NCBI GenBank assembly: GCA_964570005.1
Contig: CAZMWE010000038.1
Span: forward strand, 1 to 11,428
Length of the DNA stretch: 11,428 nt
Origin: JAJZCD01 sp964570005
GTDB lineage: Bacteria; Patescibacteriota; Saccharimonadia; Saccharimonadales; UBA4665
Direction of reading: 5' to 3'
In this document: piece by piece, positions 1 to 6,308 of the stretch
Position numbering within the stretch: position 1 is the first letter of the stretch
How the letters are laid out: each line of letters starts with the position of its first letter
Notes under the pieces: model-generated
Database searches by the model: none
What the model saw: only the letters and a program-made list of their open reading frames with translations
Told to the model about the DNA's origin: nothing
Translations under genes and position numbers: made by a program

Positions 1-76
1 TGGCAGGGGAGACAGGACTTGAACCTGCGACACCCGGTTTTGGAGACCGGTGCTCTACCAACTGAGCTACTCCCCT
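1..76 (-). tRNA. trpT: tRNA-Trp (anticodon CCA)
   Basis: Read on the minus strand, the sequence folds into a full cloverleaf. The 7-bp acceptor stem begins AGGGGAG and pairs with CTCCCCT, followed by discriminator G and a genome-encoded CCA that ends exactly at base 1. The anticodon arm is CCGGT/ACCGG around loop CTCCAAA, giving anticodon CCA, which reads UGG. The T arm is GCAGG-TTCAAGT-CCTGT. A CCA-anticodon tRNA reads only UGG, which fits the use of TGA as a stop in this window. It has its own promoter just upstream. In many bacteria tRNA-Trp precedes secE-nusG; whether that holds here lies outside the window. Confidence 0.97.
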
Positions 77-88
77 AAAACAGGGGTT

Positions 89-117
89 ATTATAGCCGAA
101 GAACGGAGGTAAGGCAA
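89..117 (-). promoter_or_regulatory. Promoter of tRNA-Trp
   Basis: On the minus strand a perfect -10 box TATAAT (94 to 89) lies 17 nt downstream of a -35-like TTGCCT (117 to 112, 4 of 6 matches to TTGACA). Transcription would begin near base 82, a few bases before the mature tRNA 5' end at 76. The spacing and the perfect -10 make this a convincing sigma-70-type promoter, although no start site has been mapped. Confidence 0.7.
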
Positions 118-176
118 AGTAACTTTTATCTTATCAAGTACCCGAGGGTAGCTCGTAGATATAGCGAAAGGCAGTG

Positions 177-296
177 AAAATTGAAACCGGCTCTTGTTAC
201 GAGCCGGTCTCATTTCGTGCGCGCCCACCCGGCGGCGGGTGAGGGCATTTTGTTTTAAATGTTTATTTCAAGCGCCGCTTTTTGAGCGCACGAATT
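177..296 (-). ncRNA. Putative structured small RNA or leader RNA
   Basis: A compact minus-strand unit lies between ligA and tRNA-Trp. A promoter (331-304) would start RNA near 297-296. Its first bases, UUCGUGCGC (294-286), pair perfectly over 9 bp with GCGCACGAA (222-214), closing a domain of about 81 nt. Inside are a GC-rich hairpin, CACCCG (241-236) with CGGGTG (231-226), extended by GCC/GGC, and weaker AT-rich pairings. Five bases after the closing helix comes an 8-bp hairpin and a U-rich run, resembling an intrinsic terminator. Ending the RNA near 177 gives about 120 nt. The sequence lacks the conserved loop of SRP RNA, and I see no tmRNA, RNase P or known riboswitch core. It could equally be an attenuating leader for tRNA-Trp and whatever follows. 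The pairing is seen directly; RNA function is inference. Confidence 0.42.
186..208 (-). terminator. Intrinsic-terminator-like hairpin
   Basis: The perfect 8-bp stem ACCGGCTC/GAGCCGGT encloses a 7-nt loop. On the minus strand it is followed by TTCAATTTTC, a U-rich but interrupted tract. It would end the transcript started at the promoter at 304-331, or any read-through from ligA, ahead of the separate tRNA-Trp promoter. The broken U tract makes efficiency uncertain. Confidence 0.5.
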
Positions 297-303
297 ATGT
301 ATA

Positions 304-331
304 ACTATAAGCCTTTTAGCCGAGTTGTCAA
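304..331 (-). promoter_or_regulatory. Strong promoter for the 177-296 transcript
   Basis: A perfect -35 box TTGACA (331 to 326) and a near-perfect -10 box TATAGT (309 to 304) are separated by 16 nt on the minus strand. It is among the best-matching promoters in the window. It lies downstream of the ligA stop and about 230 bp upstream of tRNA-Trp, so it appears dedicated to the structured region at 177-296. The -35 box sits within an imperfect inverted repeat (318-345), possibly by chance. Confidence 0.6.
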
Positions 332-374
332 GAACTCTCCCGGCTGTGAGAAAACTGTTGTCGGGCGTGCCACG

Positions 375-2381
375 CTAGCCCAGTAGTTGCAAAAACTGGG
401 CTTCGTCGATAACTTTGGTACCGTACTCGGTGGCCTTCTTGAGTTTGCTGGCACCGACCTTACCACCAACTACAAGATAGGTCGTATCCTTTGCGACACT
501 TGACTGGAAAGTACCACCTAACTCGCGAACTTTCTCGGCCGCTTCCTCGCGACCCATACTCTCAAGTGTGCCAGTAACAACAAATCGCTGGTTGCTCAAC
601 TTACCAATTTTCTTTTCGAAATACGGCTCCACACCGAGCTCGTGGAATTTATGCAGCAGAGCTTCGTTATCCCCATCAGCAAACCACGCTGCAATGCTTT
701 CGGCCACCACAGTACCGACACCATCGACCGCTTCCAGTTGCTCAAGCGTCGCGTGCTGCAGTGCATCCATTGCGCCAAATTGGCTCACAAGATCAATAGC
801 CGTTTGCACACCCACATGCCGGATACCTAGCCCGTACACGAAACGTTCCAGTGGTGGCTTCTTACTGGCTGCAATCGCATCTAGCAGCTTCTGGGCGGAA
901 ATTTCTGCGAAACGATCAAGCGTCAGTAGCTGTTCTTTGGTAATCGTGTAGATATCGGCCAGATCTTGTACTAACCCAGCATCCACCAGCGCCACAGCGT
1001 TTTTTTCGCCCAGTGTGTCGATATCCAGCGCGCCTTTGCCGGCAAAATGTATTAGCGCCTCCTTGAGCAGCAGTGTACCGCTGGCGCCCTTTACGCGGTA
1101 TACGGCTTCGCCTTCTGGACGATCGAACTCCAGCTCCGGATACTGTTCGCGGAGCGCCTTCTCGTAATTGAAAGGCTGTGCGGATTTGGGTCGCAATTCC
1201 GGCACCACACTCTCGACCTGCGGAATGATATCGCCAGCCTTATAAATCACCACCGTATCGCCGACGCGCACGTCTTTGCGCGCAATCTCGTCTGCGTTGT
1301 GCAGACTAGCATGCTGTACGGTTGTACCCGCCACGCTCACTGGGTTAAATACTGCCACCGGCGTCGCGGCTCCGGTCCGGCCGATGCTGATAACAATATC
1401 TTTCACGATTGTGGTCGCTTGCTCGGCCGCGTATTTGTAAGCAATGGCGCCACGCGGATTCTTGCCGACCACTCCCAGCTCACTGTAACGCACACGATCG
1501 TTAACTTTAATAACCAAGCCATCGGTGTTGTAGGGCAGCCCGTGGCGCTTATCTTCCCACTTCACAACAAACGCCATAACCTCATCGACACTGCGGCAAA
1601 GCTCTGCCTGCTCGTTGCTCGGCAAGCCAAGCGCGCGTATCGCTTCGTAGGCATACATGAAGGTCGGCACATCACCCGGATCGTCGCGCAGTAAGTCGTA
1701 TCCCCGGAAGCGCAATGGCCGCTCAGCGACAAGTTTCGGATCAAGCTGGCGAATAGTACCGGCGGCTAAATTGCGCGGGTTCTTGAAAATGGGGAGGCCG
1801 GACTGCACACGTGCCTTATTTAGCTGCTCGAAATCCTTTTTCAGCATGATGATTTCACCGCGAATCTCAGTTCTGCCCCACAAAAACTGCTCATAGCCTT
1901 TTACTTCACGGAGTCGCAATGGTACGTTCGGAATCGTACGCACGTTCATGGTGACATCTTCGCCAATCCGGCCATCGCCGCGCGTCACCGCCTGCGTGAA
2001 TACACCCTCCTCATATATCAACGCACAGGCCAGTCCATCCATCTTAATTTCGGCGGAAAATTCATGCTGCGCACCAGGCAGTAGTTTATCAGTACGTTTT
2101 ATCCAGTCTTCGACATCACTGCGGTCGAATACGTCGTTCAGACTAATCATCGGGCGGCTGTGCGTCACTTTTTCGAACTTATCGAGCGGTACGCTGGCAA
2201 TACGTTGAGTCGGGCTATCCGGTGTGACTAGTTCCGGGTGTGCCGCCTCGAGCGCCTTCAACTCTGCCAGCACACTGTCATACACTGCATCCGACACGCT
2301 CGGCGCATCCAGCACATTGTATTCGTACGAGTACTGGCTTACTAACTTTCGGAGTTCAGCGACCCGTGTTACAACGTTCAC
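375..2381 (-). CDS. ligA: NAD-dependent DNA ligase LigA
   Basis: This enzyme seals nicks in duplex DNA using NAD+, joining Okazaki fragments and closing repair gaps. At 668 aa it has normal family length. Domain Ia (1-60) ends in PDSPTQR. The adenylation domain carries the catalytic lysine K113 in EIKMDG, RGEII (174-178), TDGLVIK (286-292) and AYKYAAE (314-320). An OB fold follows (about 320-395), then a helix-hairpin-helix region (about 510-575) and a C-terminal BRCT domain (about 590-668, GG at 622-623). Two things are odd. All four zinc-finger cysteines expected between the OB fold and the HhH region are absent (about 391-446), and N22 sits where E. coli LigA has His23. The start is GTG at 2381, preceded by GGGAGA and overlapping the upstream stop as GTGA, so it is translationally coupled to the membrane-protein gene. 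No clear terminator follows it. Function is essentially certain; the consequence of the missing zinc site is not. Confidence 0.98.
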   Translation of the reverse strand: MNVVTRVAELRKLVSQYSYEYNVLDAPSVSDAVYDSVLAELKALEAAHPELVTPDSPTQRIASVPLDKFEKVTHSRPMISLNDVFDRSDVEDWIKRTDKLLPGAQHEFSAEIKMDGLACALIYEEGVFTQAVTRGDGRIGEDVTMNVRTIPNVPLRLREVKGYEQFLWGRTEIRGEIIMLKKDFEQLNKARVQSGLPIFKNPRNLAAGTIRQLDPKLVAERPLRFRGYDLLRDDPGDVPTFMYAYEAIRALGLPSNEQAELCRSVDEVMAFVVKWEDKRHGLPYNTDGLVIKVNDRVRYSELGVVGKNPRGAIAYKYAAEQATTIVKDIVISIGRTGAATPVAVFNPVSVAGTTVQHASLHNADEIARKDVRVGDTVVIYKAGDIIPQVESVVPELRPKSAQPFNYEKALREQYPELEFDRPEGEAVYRVKGASGTLLLKEALIHFAGKGALDIDTLGEKNAVALVDAGLVQDLADIYTITKEQLLTLDRFAEISAQKLLDAIAASKKPPLERFVYGLGIRHVGVQTAIDLVSQFGAMDALQHATLEQLEAVDGVGTVVAESIAAWFADGDNEALLHKFHELGVEPYFEKKIGKLSNQRFVVTGTLESMGREEAAEKVRELGGTFQSSVAKDTTYLVVGGKVGASKLKKATEYGTKVIDEAQFLQLLG

Positions 2382-3400
2382 AGCATCTCCCTATACAGAC
2401 CGTATAGATAGCTATGCACGATCGGCAGCGTCAGCATACTGATTATAAAAAGCATCCAGACTGCGAGCGGCGTCAGGAACATAATGAGCGGCACCTCGAA
2501 AAGCGCCGCTAGGATCAGCAACGCAACCGGTAGGAAAATGAGCTTACGCCAGATTGCCAGGCGACGTCCGTACACCAGCTGCCGGGCGCTGCGATAGGCA
2601 CGCAGCGGTGTCATGTCTGCCAGCGTCACAATGTACAGGGCAAAAATGGTAGCCGTAATCATACGTAGCGACCATAGGGCCACACCCAGGAAAAGGGCAA
2701 ACACAACTGCTTTTTCCCACGCATCCACCGCGATACCCCCGCTCACCACCGTAGAGTAAAGCGCACCGCCGATCCCCACCGGCAAAAGCTGCACACCAAT
2801 GAGCAGGAATACGAGCAGGAACGGCAGGAGCGGATACATACCCTGGTAAAAACTATCGCGGATGCGGATGCCGTGTCCGGCCAGCACTTGCCGCAGCGCC
2901 CATATAAAGGCCAGACTGCAGACTACGAGCAGAATGCTTTGGTAGATACCTGAGCTGGCCGTATTGCTGCTACCCGAGTTCAGCAGCAGATAGCCGAATG
3001 ACATAGCAGAGCTGGCAAGCTTACCGCCAGCCCCACTGAATACACTGTCCAGAGTACTTTTAAGGGCCACTAGATTAGCGCTGCCCGACAGCCCACGTAC
3101 TAGTAAAATATTGAGCAGTCCGTATATCAGCGTAATGCCGCCAAAAGGCAGCCGGTTTACCCATAGCTGCCTAAGCACTACCCAAAAAAGTTTACGTGCT
3201 TTGGGTAGCGGCTTGTAGTTTGGGGCGGGCGGGCGGTTGCGCCAGGTCAGCGGTTTATACCAAGTGCGTTTGGGGGTCTGGAGCAGGCGCTGGCCTGAAT
3301 CCGCATGCTTTACGGACAGCTCCTCCCTCTTGAGAGGTCTTATCTTTTTTACAACAGACGTACCTATTTTGCGCCGTGCTTTTGACTTACGCTCAGGCAC
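2378..3400 (-). CDS. Unidentified multi-pass membrane protein
   Basis: I do not recognise the family. From the GTG at 3400 the product is 340 aa. Its first 75 or so residues are strongly basic and presumably cytoplasmic (many Lys/Arg, later Pro-rich). Five or six hydrophobic segments follow: about 85-103, 153-174, 189-208, 230-260 and 287-335, the last long enough for two helices. The stretch DMTPLRAYRSARQLVYGRR before the final helices loosely recalls the membrane domain seen in glycerophosphodiester phosphodiesterases, but this is weak. I chose GTG at 3400 because AAGGAG (3416-3411) lies 10 nt upstream and the start overlaps the htpX stop by 8 nt; the longer frame would begin at a TTG (3427) with no ribosome binding site. 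It sits between htpX and ligA with overlaps at both ends, so all three are almost certainly co-transcribed. That suggests an envelope role alongside HtpX, but this is inference. Confidence 0.8.
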   Translation of the reverse strand: MPERKSKARRKIGTSVVKKIRPLKREELSVKHADSGQRLLQTPKRTWYKPLTWRNRPPAPNYKPLPKARKLFWVVLRQLWVNRLPFGGITLIYGLLNILLVRGLSGSANLVALKSTLDSVFSGAGGKLASSAMSFGYLLLNSGSSNTASSGIYQSILLVVCSLAFIWALRQVLAGHGIRIRDSFYQGMYPLLPFLLVFLLIGVQLLPVGIGGALYSTVVSGGIAVDAWEKAVVFALFLGVALWSLRMITATIFALYIVTLADMTPLRAYRSARQLVYGRRLAIWRKLIFLPVALLILAALFEVPLIMFLTPLAVWMLFIISMLTLPIVHSYLYGLYREML

Positions 3401-4265
3401 GGTCTTCCATCTCCTTGAGCCGGGCAATGCGATCTTGAATGGGCGGGTGTGTGCTGAACAGATTGCTTAACGAGTGTCCCTTGAGAGGATTAGCGAAAAA
3501 GAAATGTGCTGTGGCAGTGTTTTGGCGCCGGAGGACACTGCCTGTTTGCGCGATTTTGGCCAGCGCGCTCTCCAAGCCCTCAGGATATCGGGTGGTCAGC
3601 GCGCCGGTAGCATCCGCTAAGTATTCACGCTTGCGACTAATCGCCAGCTGGATCATCGTGGCGACCAGCGGTGCGACGATTGCGGCTAGGAGGCCGAGCA
3701 AAAAGAACAGCTGATTGTTTTCCTCCTCTTCGCGATTACTGAACCACGTTAGACGCAGGATGGCATCGGCCAGCACCGCGATAACGGCACTGAGTGCAAA
3801 CGCTATCATGCTGACACGGATGTCATAGTTTTTGATATGGCCAAGTTCATGTGCCAGCACTCCGGTAAGTTCGTTGTCGTCCATAATCTCCAGCAGGCCG
3901 CTGGTAACACAGACGGCTGAGTGGTCCGGATCGCGGCCCGTCGCAAAAGCATTGGGCGCTGGGTCGTCAATAATAAACACGCGCGGCGTCGGCAAGCCAT
4001 CGGTAATGGCCAGGTTTTCGACTACCCGGTACAATCGCGGATTATCGCGCTTTTCAATCTCGTGTGCACCGTTCACCGCCAAGCTCAAACGCGAACCGGT
4101 GAAATAACTGATGCTGGCGTAGCACAGGCCAAACACTAACACGATATACATCAGATCTTGCCCGTATACGCGCCCGAGCAGCCAGCTCAGAGCCGCTACA
4201 AACAGCACAAATCCTGCCAATATAAATATTGTCTTCCGCTTATTTTCCGCAATTGCGCTGTACAT
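3393..4265 (-). CDS. htpX: HtpX-type M48 zinc metalloprotease
   Basis: HtpX is an inner-membrane zinc endopeptidase that degrades misfolded membrane proteins during envelope stress. The 290-aa product has the family's normal length and order. Two N-terminal helices (about 11-30 and 37-54) are followed by the cytoplasmic catalytic region with HELGH (H139, E140, H143), two further helices (about 151-171 and 186-207), then the third zinc ligand E214 in REYLADA, and a conserved STHPP (271-275). All catalytic residues are present. The ATG at 4265 lacks a Shine-Dalgarno sequence; a -10-like TATACT ends 15 nt upstream, so the leader would be very short. lemA lies just upstream in the same orientation, a pairing seen in many bacteria. 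The 3' end overlaps the next gene by 8 nt. Confidence 0.97.
   Translation of the reverse strand: MYSAIAENKRKTIFILAGFVLFVAALSWLLGRVYGQDLMYIVLVFGLCYASISYFTGSRLSLAVNGAHEIEKRDNPRLYRVVENLAITDGLPTPRVFIIDDPAPNAFATGRDPDHSAVCVTSGLLEIMDDNELTGVLAHELGHIKNYDIRVSMIAFALSAVIAVLADAILRLTWFSNREEEENNQLFFLLGLLAAIVAPLVATMIQLAISRKREYLADATGALTTRYPEGLESALAKIAQTGSVLRRQNTATAHFFFANPLKGHSLSNLFSTHPPIQDRIARLKEMEDRA
3411..3416 (-). promoter_or_regulatory. Shine-Dalgarno deciding the 3400 start
   Basis: AAGGAG inside the 3' end of htpX lies 10 nt before the GTG at 3400. The next upstream in-frame candidate, TTG at 3427, has no such sequence. This supports the shorter 340-residue membrane protein and coupling to htpX translation. 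Confidence 0.6.
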
Positions 4266-4280
4266 AAGTTGTTACTTTTA

Positions 4281-4286
4281 AGTATA
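4281..4286 (-). promoter_or_regulatory. -10 element for htpX-membrane protein-ligA
   Basis: TATACT (5 of 6 matches to TATAAT) on the minus strand lies 15 nt before the htpX ATG and just downstream of the lemA terminator. No good -35 is seen at normal spacing (TTCATC at 17 nt matches only 3 of 6). It would give a leader of about 8 nt. Its position between a terminator and a start codon supports it as the operon promoter. Confidence 0.45.
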
Positions 4287-4314
4287 CCGTGACTAGACCA
4301 TCCGATGAATAAGA

Positions 4315-4348
4315 AAAAGTCTGCTCTTCAGAAGAAAAGCAGGCTTTT
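4315..4348 (-). terminator. Terminator after lemA
   Basis: A 15-bp stem with one mismatch and one G-T pair (4315-4329 with 4334-4348) closes a 4-nt loop (AGAA). On the minus strand it is followed by a T-rich tract, TTTTTCTTATT. It would end most lemA transcripts before htpX, so htpX likely depends on its own promoter. The opposite arm is also T-rich, so the hairpin may work in both directions, but no plus-strand gene ends here. Confidence 0.8.
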
Positions 4349-4358
4349 AAGCATCGGC

Positions 4359-4925
4359 CTAGAACTTAACGGCAGGGGCTTCCTGCAAAGCCGCCTGCTG
4401 GCTTTCATCGACATCATAGAACTGTTTGTCCTGCTTGAAGCCGAGCATGTTGGCGAAAATGTTAGTGGGGAAGACCTTGCGCTTAGTGTTAAAGTCACGC
4501 ACTACGCCGTTGTAGAAGCGCCGTGAGGCCTGGATCTTGTCCTCCGTGTCAGTCAGTTGTGCCTGTAGGTCAAGAAAGTTCTGGTTGGCCTTGAGGTCCG
4601 GGTAGTTTTCGGCGACCGCGAACAAGCTCTTCATGGTCTTCTGGAAATCACCCTCGGCCTTGGCAGCATCCGCCGGAGTCTGGGCACTGACCGTGGCAGC
4701 CCGTGCGGCGGTCACATCCTCGAACACACTCTTTTCGTGCGTAGCATAGCCTTGGACAGTGCTGATCAGGTTCGGAATCAGGTCGGCACGCCGTTTGAGC
4801 TGCACCGTGATGTCGCTCCAGGCTTCATCGCCGCGCTGGTTCAGCCGCACCAGGCCGTTATACATGGCCCCAACGATAATCGCGAACAGGACGATTACTA
4901 CAATCACAATAATGAGAACGGTCAT
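4359..4925 (-). CDS. lemA: LemA family membrane-anchored coiled-coil protein
   Basis: LemA proteins have one N-terminal membrane helix and a helical-bundle domain; their biochemical role is unsettled, but they often sit beside htpX. This 188-aa product has the helix at about 2-21, followed by the family signature: NGLVRLNQRGDEAWSDI (23-39), LKRRADLIPNL (43-53), then TDTEDKIQASRRFYNGVVRD (125-144) and the FPTNIFANMLGF region (152-163). Length is typical. I chose ATG 4925 because AAGGAG (4942-4937) lies 11 nt upstream; an in-frame GTG at 4937 would sit one base after that site and cannot use it. A promoter lies upstream at 4958-4986 and a strong terminator follows the stop. The gene is transcribed divergently from the carboxypeptidase gene. 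Confidence 0.96.
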   Translation of the reverse strand: MTVLIIVIVVIVLFAIIVGAMYNGLVRLNQRGDEAWSDITVQLKRRADLIPNLISTVQGYATHEKSVFEDVTAARAATVSAQTPADAAKAEGDFQKTMKSLFAVAENYPDLKANQNFLDLQAQLTDTEDKIQASRRFYNGVVRDFNTKRKVFPTNIFANMLGFKQDKQFYDVDESQQAALQEAPAVKF

Positions 4926-4957
4926 AAGCGGATACACTCCTTATGTATTACACCTTC

Positions 4958-4986
4958 AGTATAGCTTAAAAGTGCCCGCCTGCCAT
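4958..4986 (-). promoter_or_regulatory. Promoter of lemA
   Basis: On the minus strand TATACT (4963 to 4958) lies 17 nt downstream of ATGGCA (4986 to 4981, 4 of 6 matches to TTGACA). The start would fall near 4951, giving a leader of about 26 nt that includes the AAGGAG site at 4942-4937. It is back-to-back with the carboxypeptidase -10 box at 4996-5001. Confidence 0.5.
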
Positions 4987-4995
4987 AGCAATCAG

Positions 4996-5001
4996 TATAA
5001 T
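4996..5001 (+). promoter_or_regulatory. -10 box for leaderless carboxypeptidase mRNA
   Basis: A perfect TATAAT ends 7 nt before the GTG start at 5009. RNA starting at the usual distance would begin at or within a base or two of that codon, so the mRNA would be leaderless. There is no Shine-Dalgarno sequence in the 7 nt, and no convincing -35 box at 16-18 nt. Confidence 0.6.
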
Positions 5002-5008
5002 TAGGGAT

Positions 5009-6220
5009 GTGCATGTCATAGAACCAACCGTGTACCAACCACAGCCTTCCCACCGGAGCTGGGGACTGTACATAGCCGTAGTGGCGACGGTCGTCTTGGC
5101 ACTGGGGGCCGTGAACTACTTACGACCACTGCCTACGGCTACGGCAAGTGTGCTGGTGCATACGCCTGCGGCAAGTAAGCCTGCCTTGAGCTGGCCGACG
5201 GGCGGTCAGGCAGCTATAGCAGCGGCAGGTTACGGTATTTTGGATACTTCCGGTACGCAGACCCCGCTGGCCACCGCTTCGATCGCCAAAGTCATCCTGG
5301 CACTGTGTGTACTGCAAAAGGAACCGCTTGTGCTCGGGCAGTCTGGACCTTCATACACCATTAACGCCAGCGACGTGGCCATCTACCAAAATTATGCTGA
5401 CCAGAATGGTTCACTGCTGCCGGTAGTAGCTAGTGAACAGTTGAACGAATATCAGACCTTGCAAGCACTTCTGTTACCATCCGCCAATAACATTGCTGAT
5501 TCGCTGGCAGCCTGGGTATTTGGCGGGCAAGCCGCATACAGTACCTACGCAACTACATGGTTGCAACAAAATGGCCTGAACGACACCCATATCGGCAGCG
5601 ACGCCAGCGGGTTCGACGGCAACACCGTCAGCACAGCTAGTGATCTTACCCGACTGGGCCTACTGGCGGCCCAAAACCCAGTATTAGTGCAAATTGCCGG
5701 ACAAAGTTCGGCGGATATGCCGATTGCTGGAACCGTTACCAATTACGACACTGTGCTCGGGCAAAGTGGCATCGACGGTCTTAAAACCGGCAACAATACT
5801 GCTGATCCGGGTGCATTCCTGTTTACCGCCACTAAGCAGGTTGGTGATACTAACATACGCCTGAGCGGGACGGTGATGGGAGCCCCGGACTTAAACACCG
5901 CGCTGCGAGAAAGCGTGCAACTTGCAGCATCGGCGGAGCAGGGGTTTGAGCAGGTTAACGTGGTACAGGCCGGCCAGACTGTGGGTAGCTTGCGGGCCAA
6001 ATGGGGCGCTTCTGTGCCGATTACCGCCAGTTCGTCGGTTCATCTGGTCCGCTGGAAAGCTACTCCTGTTACCGTAAAGTCGAGTGTGAACACCAGCCTA
6101 CACATCGGCACCATCGGAGCTCTAAAAGCCGCTGCCGGACCGAACAGCACAAAAACCAGTCTCAAACTAGCGCATCCGCTACACGGGCCTAGCTTCTGGT
6201 GGCGCCTCACGCGGCACTAA
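5009..6220 (+). CDS. S11-type D-alanyl-D-alanine carboxypeptidase
   Basis: This is a penicillin-binding-protein-fold enzyme that removes the terminal D-Ala from peptidoglycan pentapeptides outside the membrane, limiting cross-linking. All three active-site motifs are visible: SIAK (S91-K94), SAN (S158-N160) and KTG (K259-G261). The stretch DASGFDGNTVSTASDLTRLG (198-217) also fits the family. A short cytoplasmic tail precedes a single uncleaved-looking helix at about 18-36 with no lipobox, so the protein is probably N-terminally anchored. After the catalytic domain comes a beta-rich segment (about 312-360) resembling the C-terminal domain of PBP5-type enzymes, and then a tail without an obvious amphipathic anchor. 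The GTG at 5009 is the only plausible start and lies 7 nt after a perfect -10 box. The gene is 403 codons long and diverges from lemA. An endopeptidase activity within the same family cannot be excluded. Confidence 0.93.
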   Translation: MHVIEPTVYQPQPSHRSWGLYIAVVATVVLALGAVNYLRPLPTATASVLVHTPAASKPALSWPTGGQAAIAAAGYGILDTSGTQTPLATASIAKVILALCVLQKEPLVLGQSGPSYTINASDVAIYQNYADQNGSLLPVVASEQLNEYQTLQALLLPSANNIADSLAAWVFGGQAAYSTYATTWLQQNGLNDTHIGSDASGFDGNTVSTASDLTRLGLLAAQNPVLVQIAGQSSADMPIAGTVTNYDTVLGQSGIDGLKTGNNTADPGAFLFTATKQVGDTNIRLSGTVMGAPDLNTALRESVQLAASAEQGFEQVNVVQAGQTVGSLRAKWGASVPITASSSVHLVRWKATPVTVKSSVNTSLHIGTIGALKAAAGPNSTKTSLKLAHPLHGPSFWWRLTRH

Positions 6221-6295
6221 CACCCAACGAAATTCTGGCTTGGAGAAACCATGATCCAAATGGTTTACTATGCCAAGTGCTATTACACGTCAAAA

Positions 6296-6306
6296 AGGGA
6301 AAAGGA
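6296..6306 (+). promoter_or_regulatory. Ribosome binding site deciding the 6309 start
   Basis: A purine-rich run (AGGGAAAAGGA) lies immediately before the ATG at 6309, with AAGGGA at about 8 nt spacing. The upstream in-frame ATG at 6270 has no such sequence, and the residues it would add do not resemble the start of the family, which begins at the first beta strand (MKITICGS). Confidence 0.6.
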
Positions 6307-6308
6307 TT

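Noticed and set aside
223..256. GC-rich hairpin followed by ATTTTGTTTT as a plus-strand terminator
   Set aside because: It has a plausible shape, but no plus-strand gene ends upstream. The hairpin is better explained as an internal element of the minus-strand RNA.
177..296. Assigning the structured region to SRP RNA, 6S RNA, tmRNA or RNase P RNA
   Set aside because: None of the diagnostic conserved blocks could be seen, such as the SRP GGAAG-type loop, a tRNA-like domain or the RNase P P4 core. It is left unnamed.
318..345. Imperfect inverted repeat downstream of ligA as a terminator
   Set aside because: The stem AGCCG/CGGCT with inner AGTT/AACT has a 4-nt bulge and is followed by AAAAGG on the minus strand, not a T tract. 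It also contains the -35 box of the downstream promoter.
3401..3427. TTG at 3427 as start of the membrane protein
   Set aside because: It lacks a Shine-Dalgarno sequence and lengthens the overlap with htpX, while GTG 3400 has AAGGAG upstream.
6246..6266. 7-bp hairpin (AAACCAT/ATGGTTT) after the carboxypeptidase gene as a terminator
   Set aside because: It is A/T-rich with a 7-nt loop and no T tract follows. It overlaps the weak promoter candidate for the next gene.
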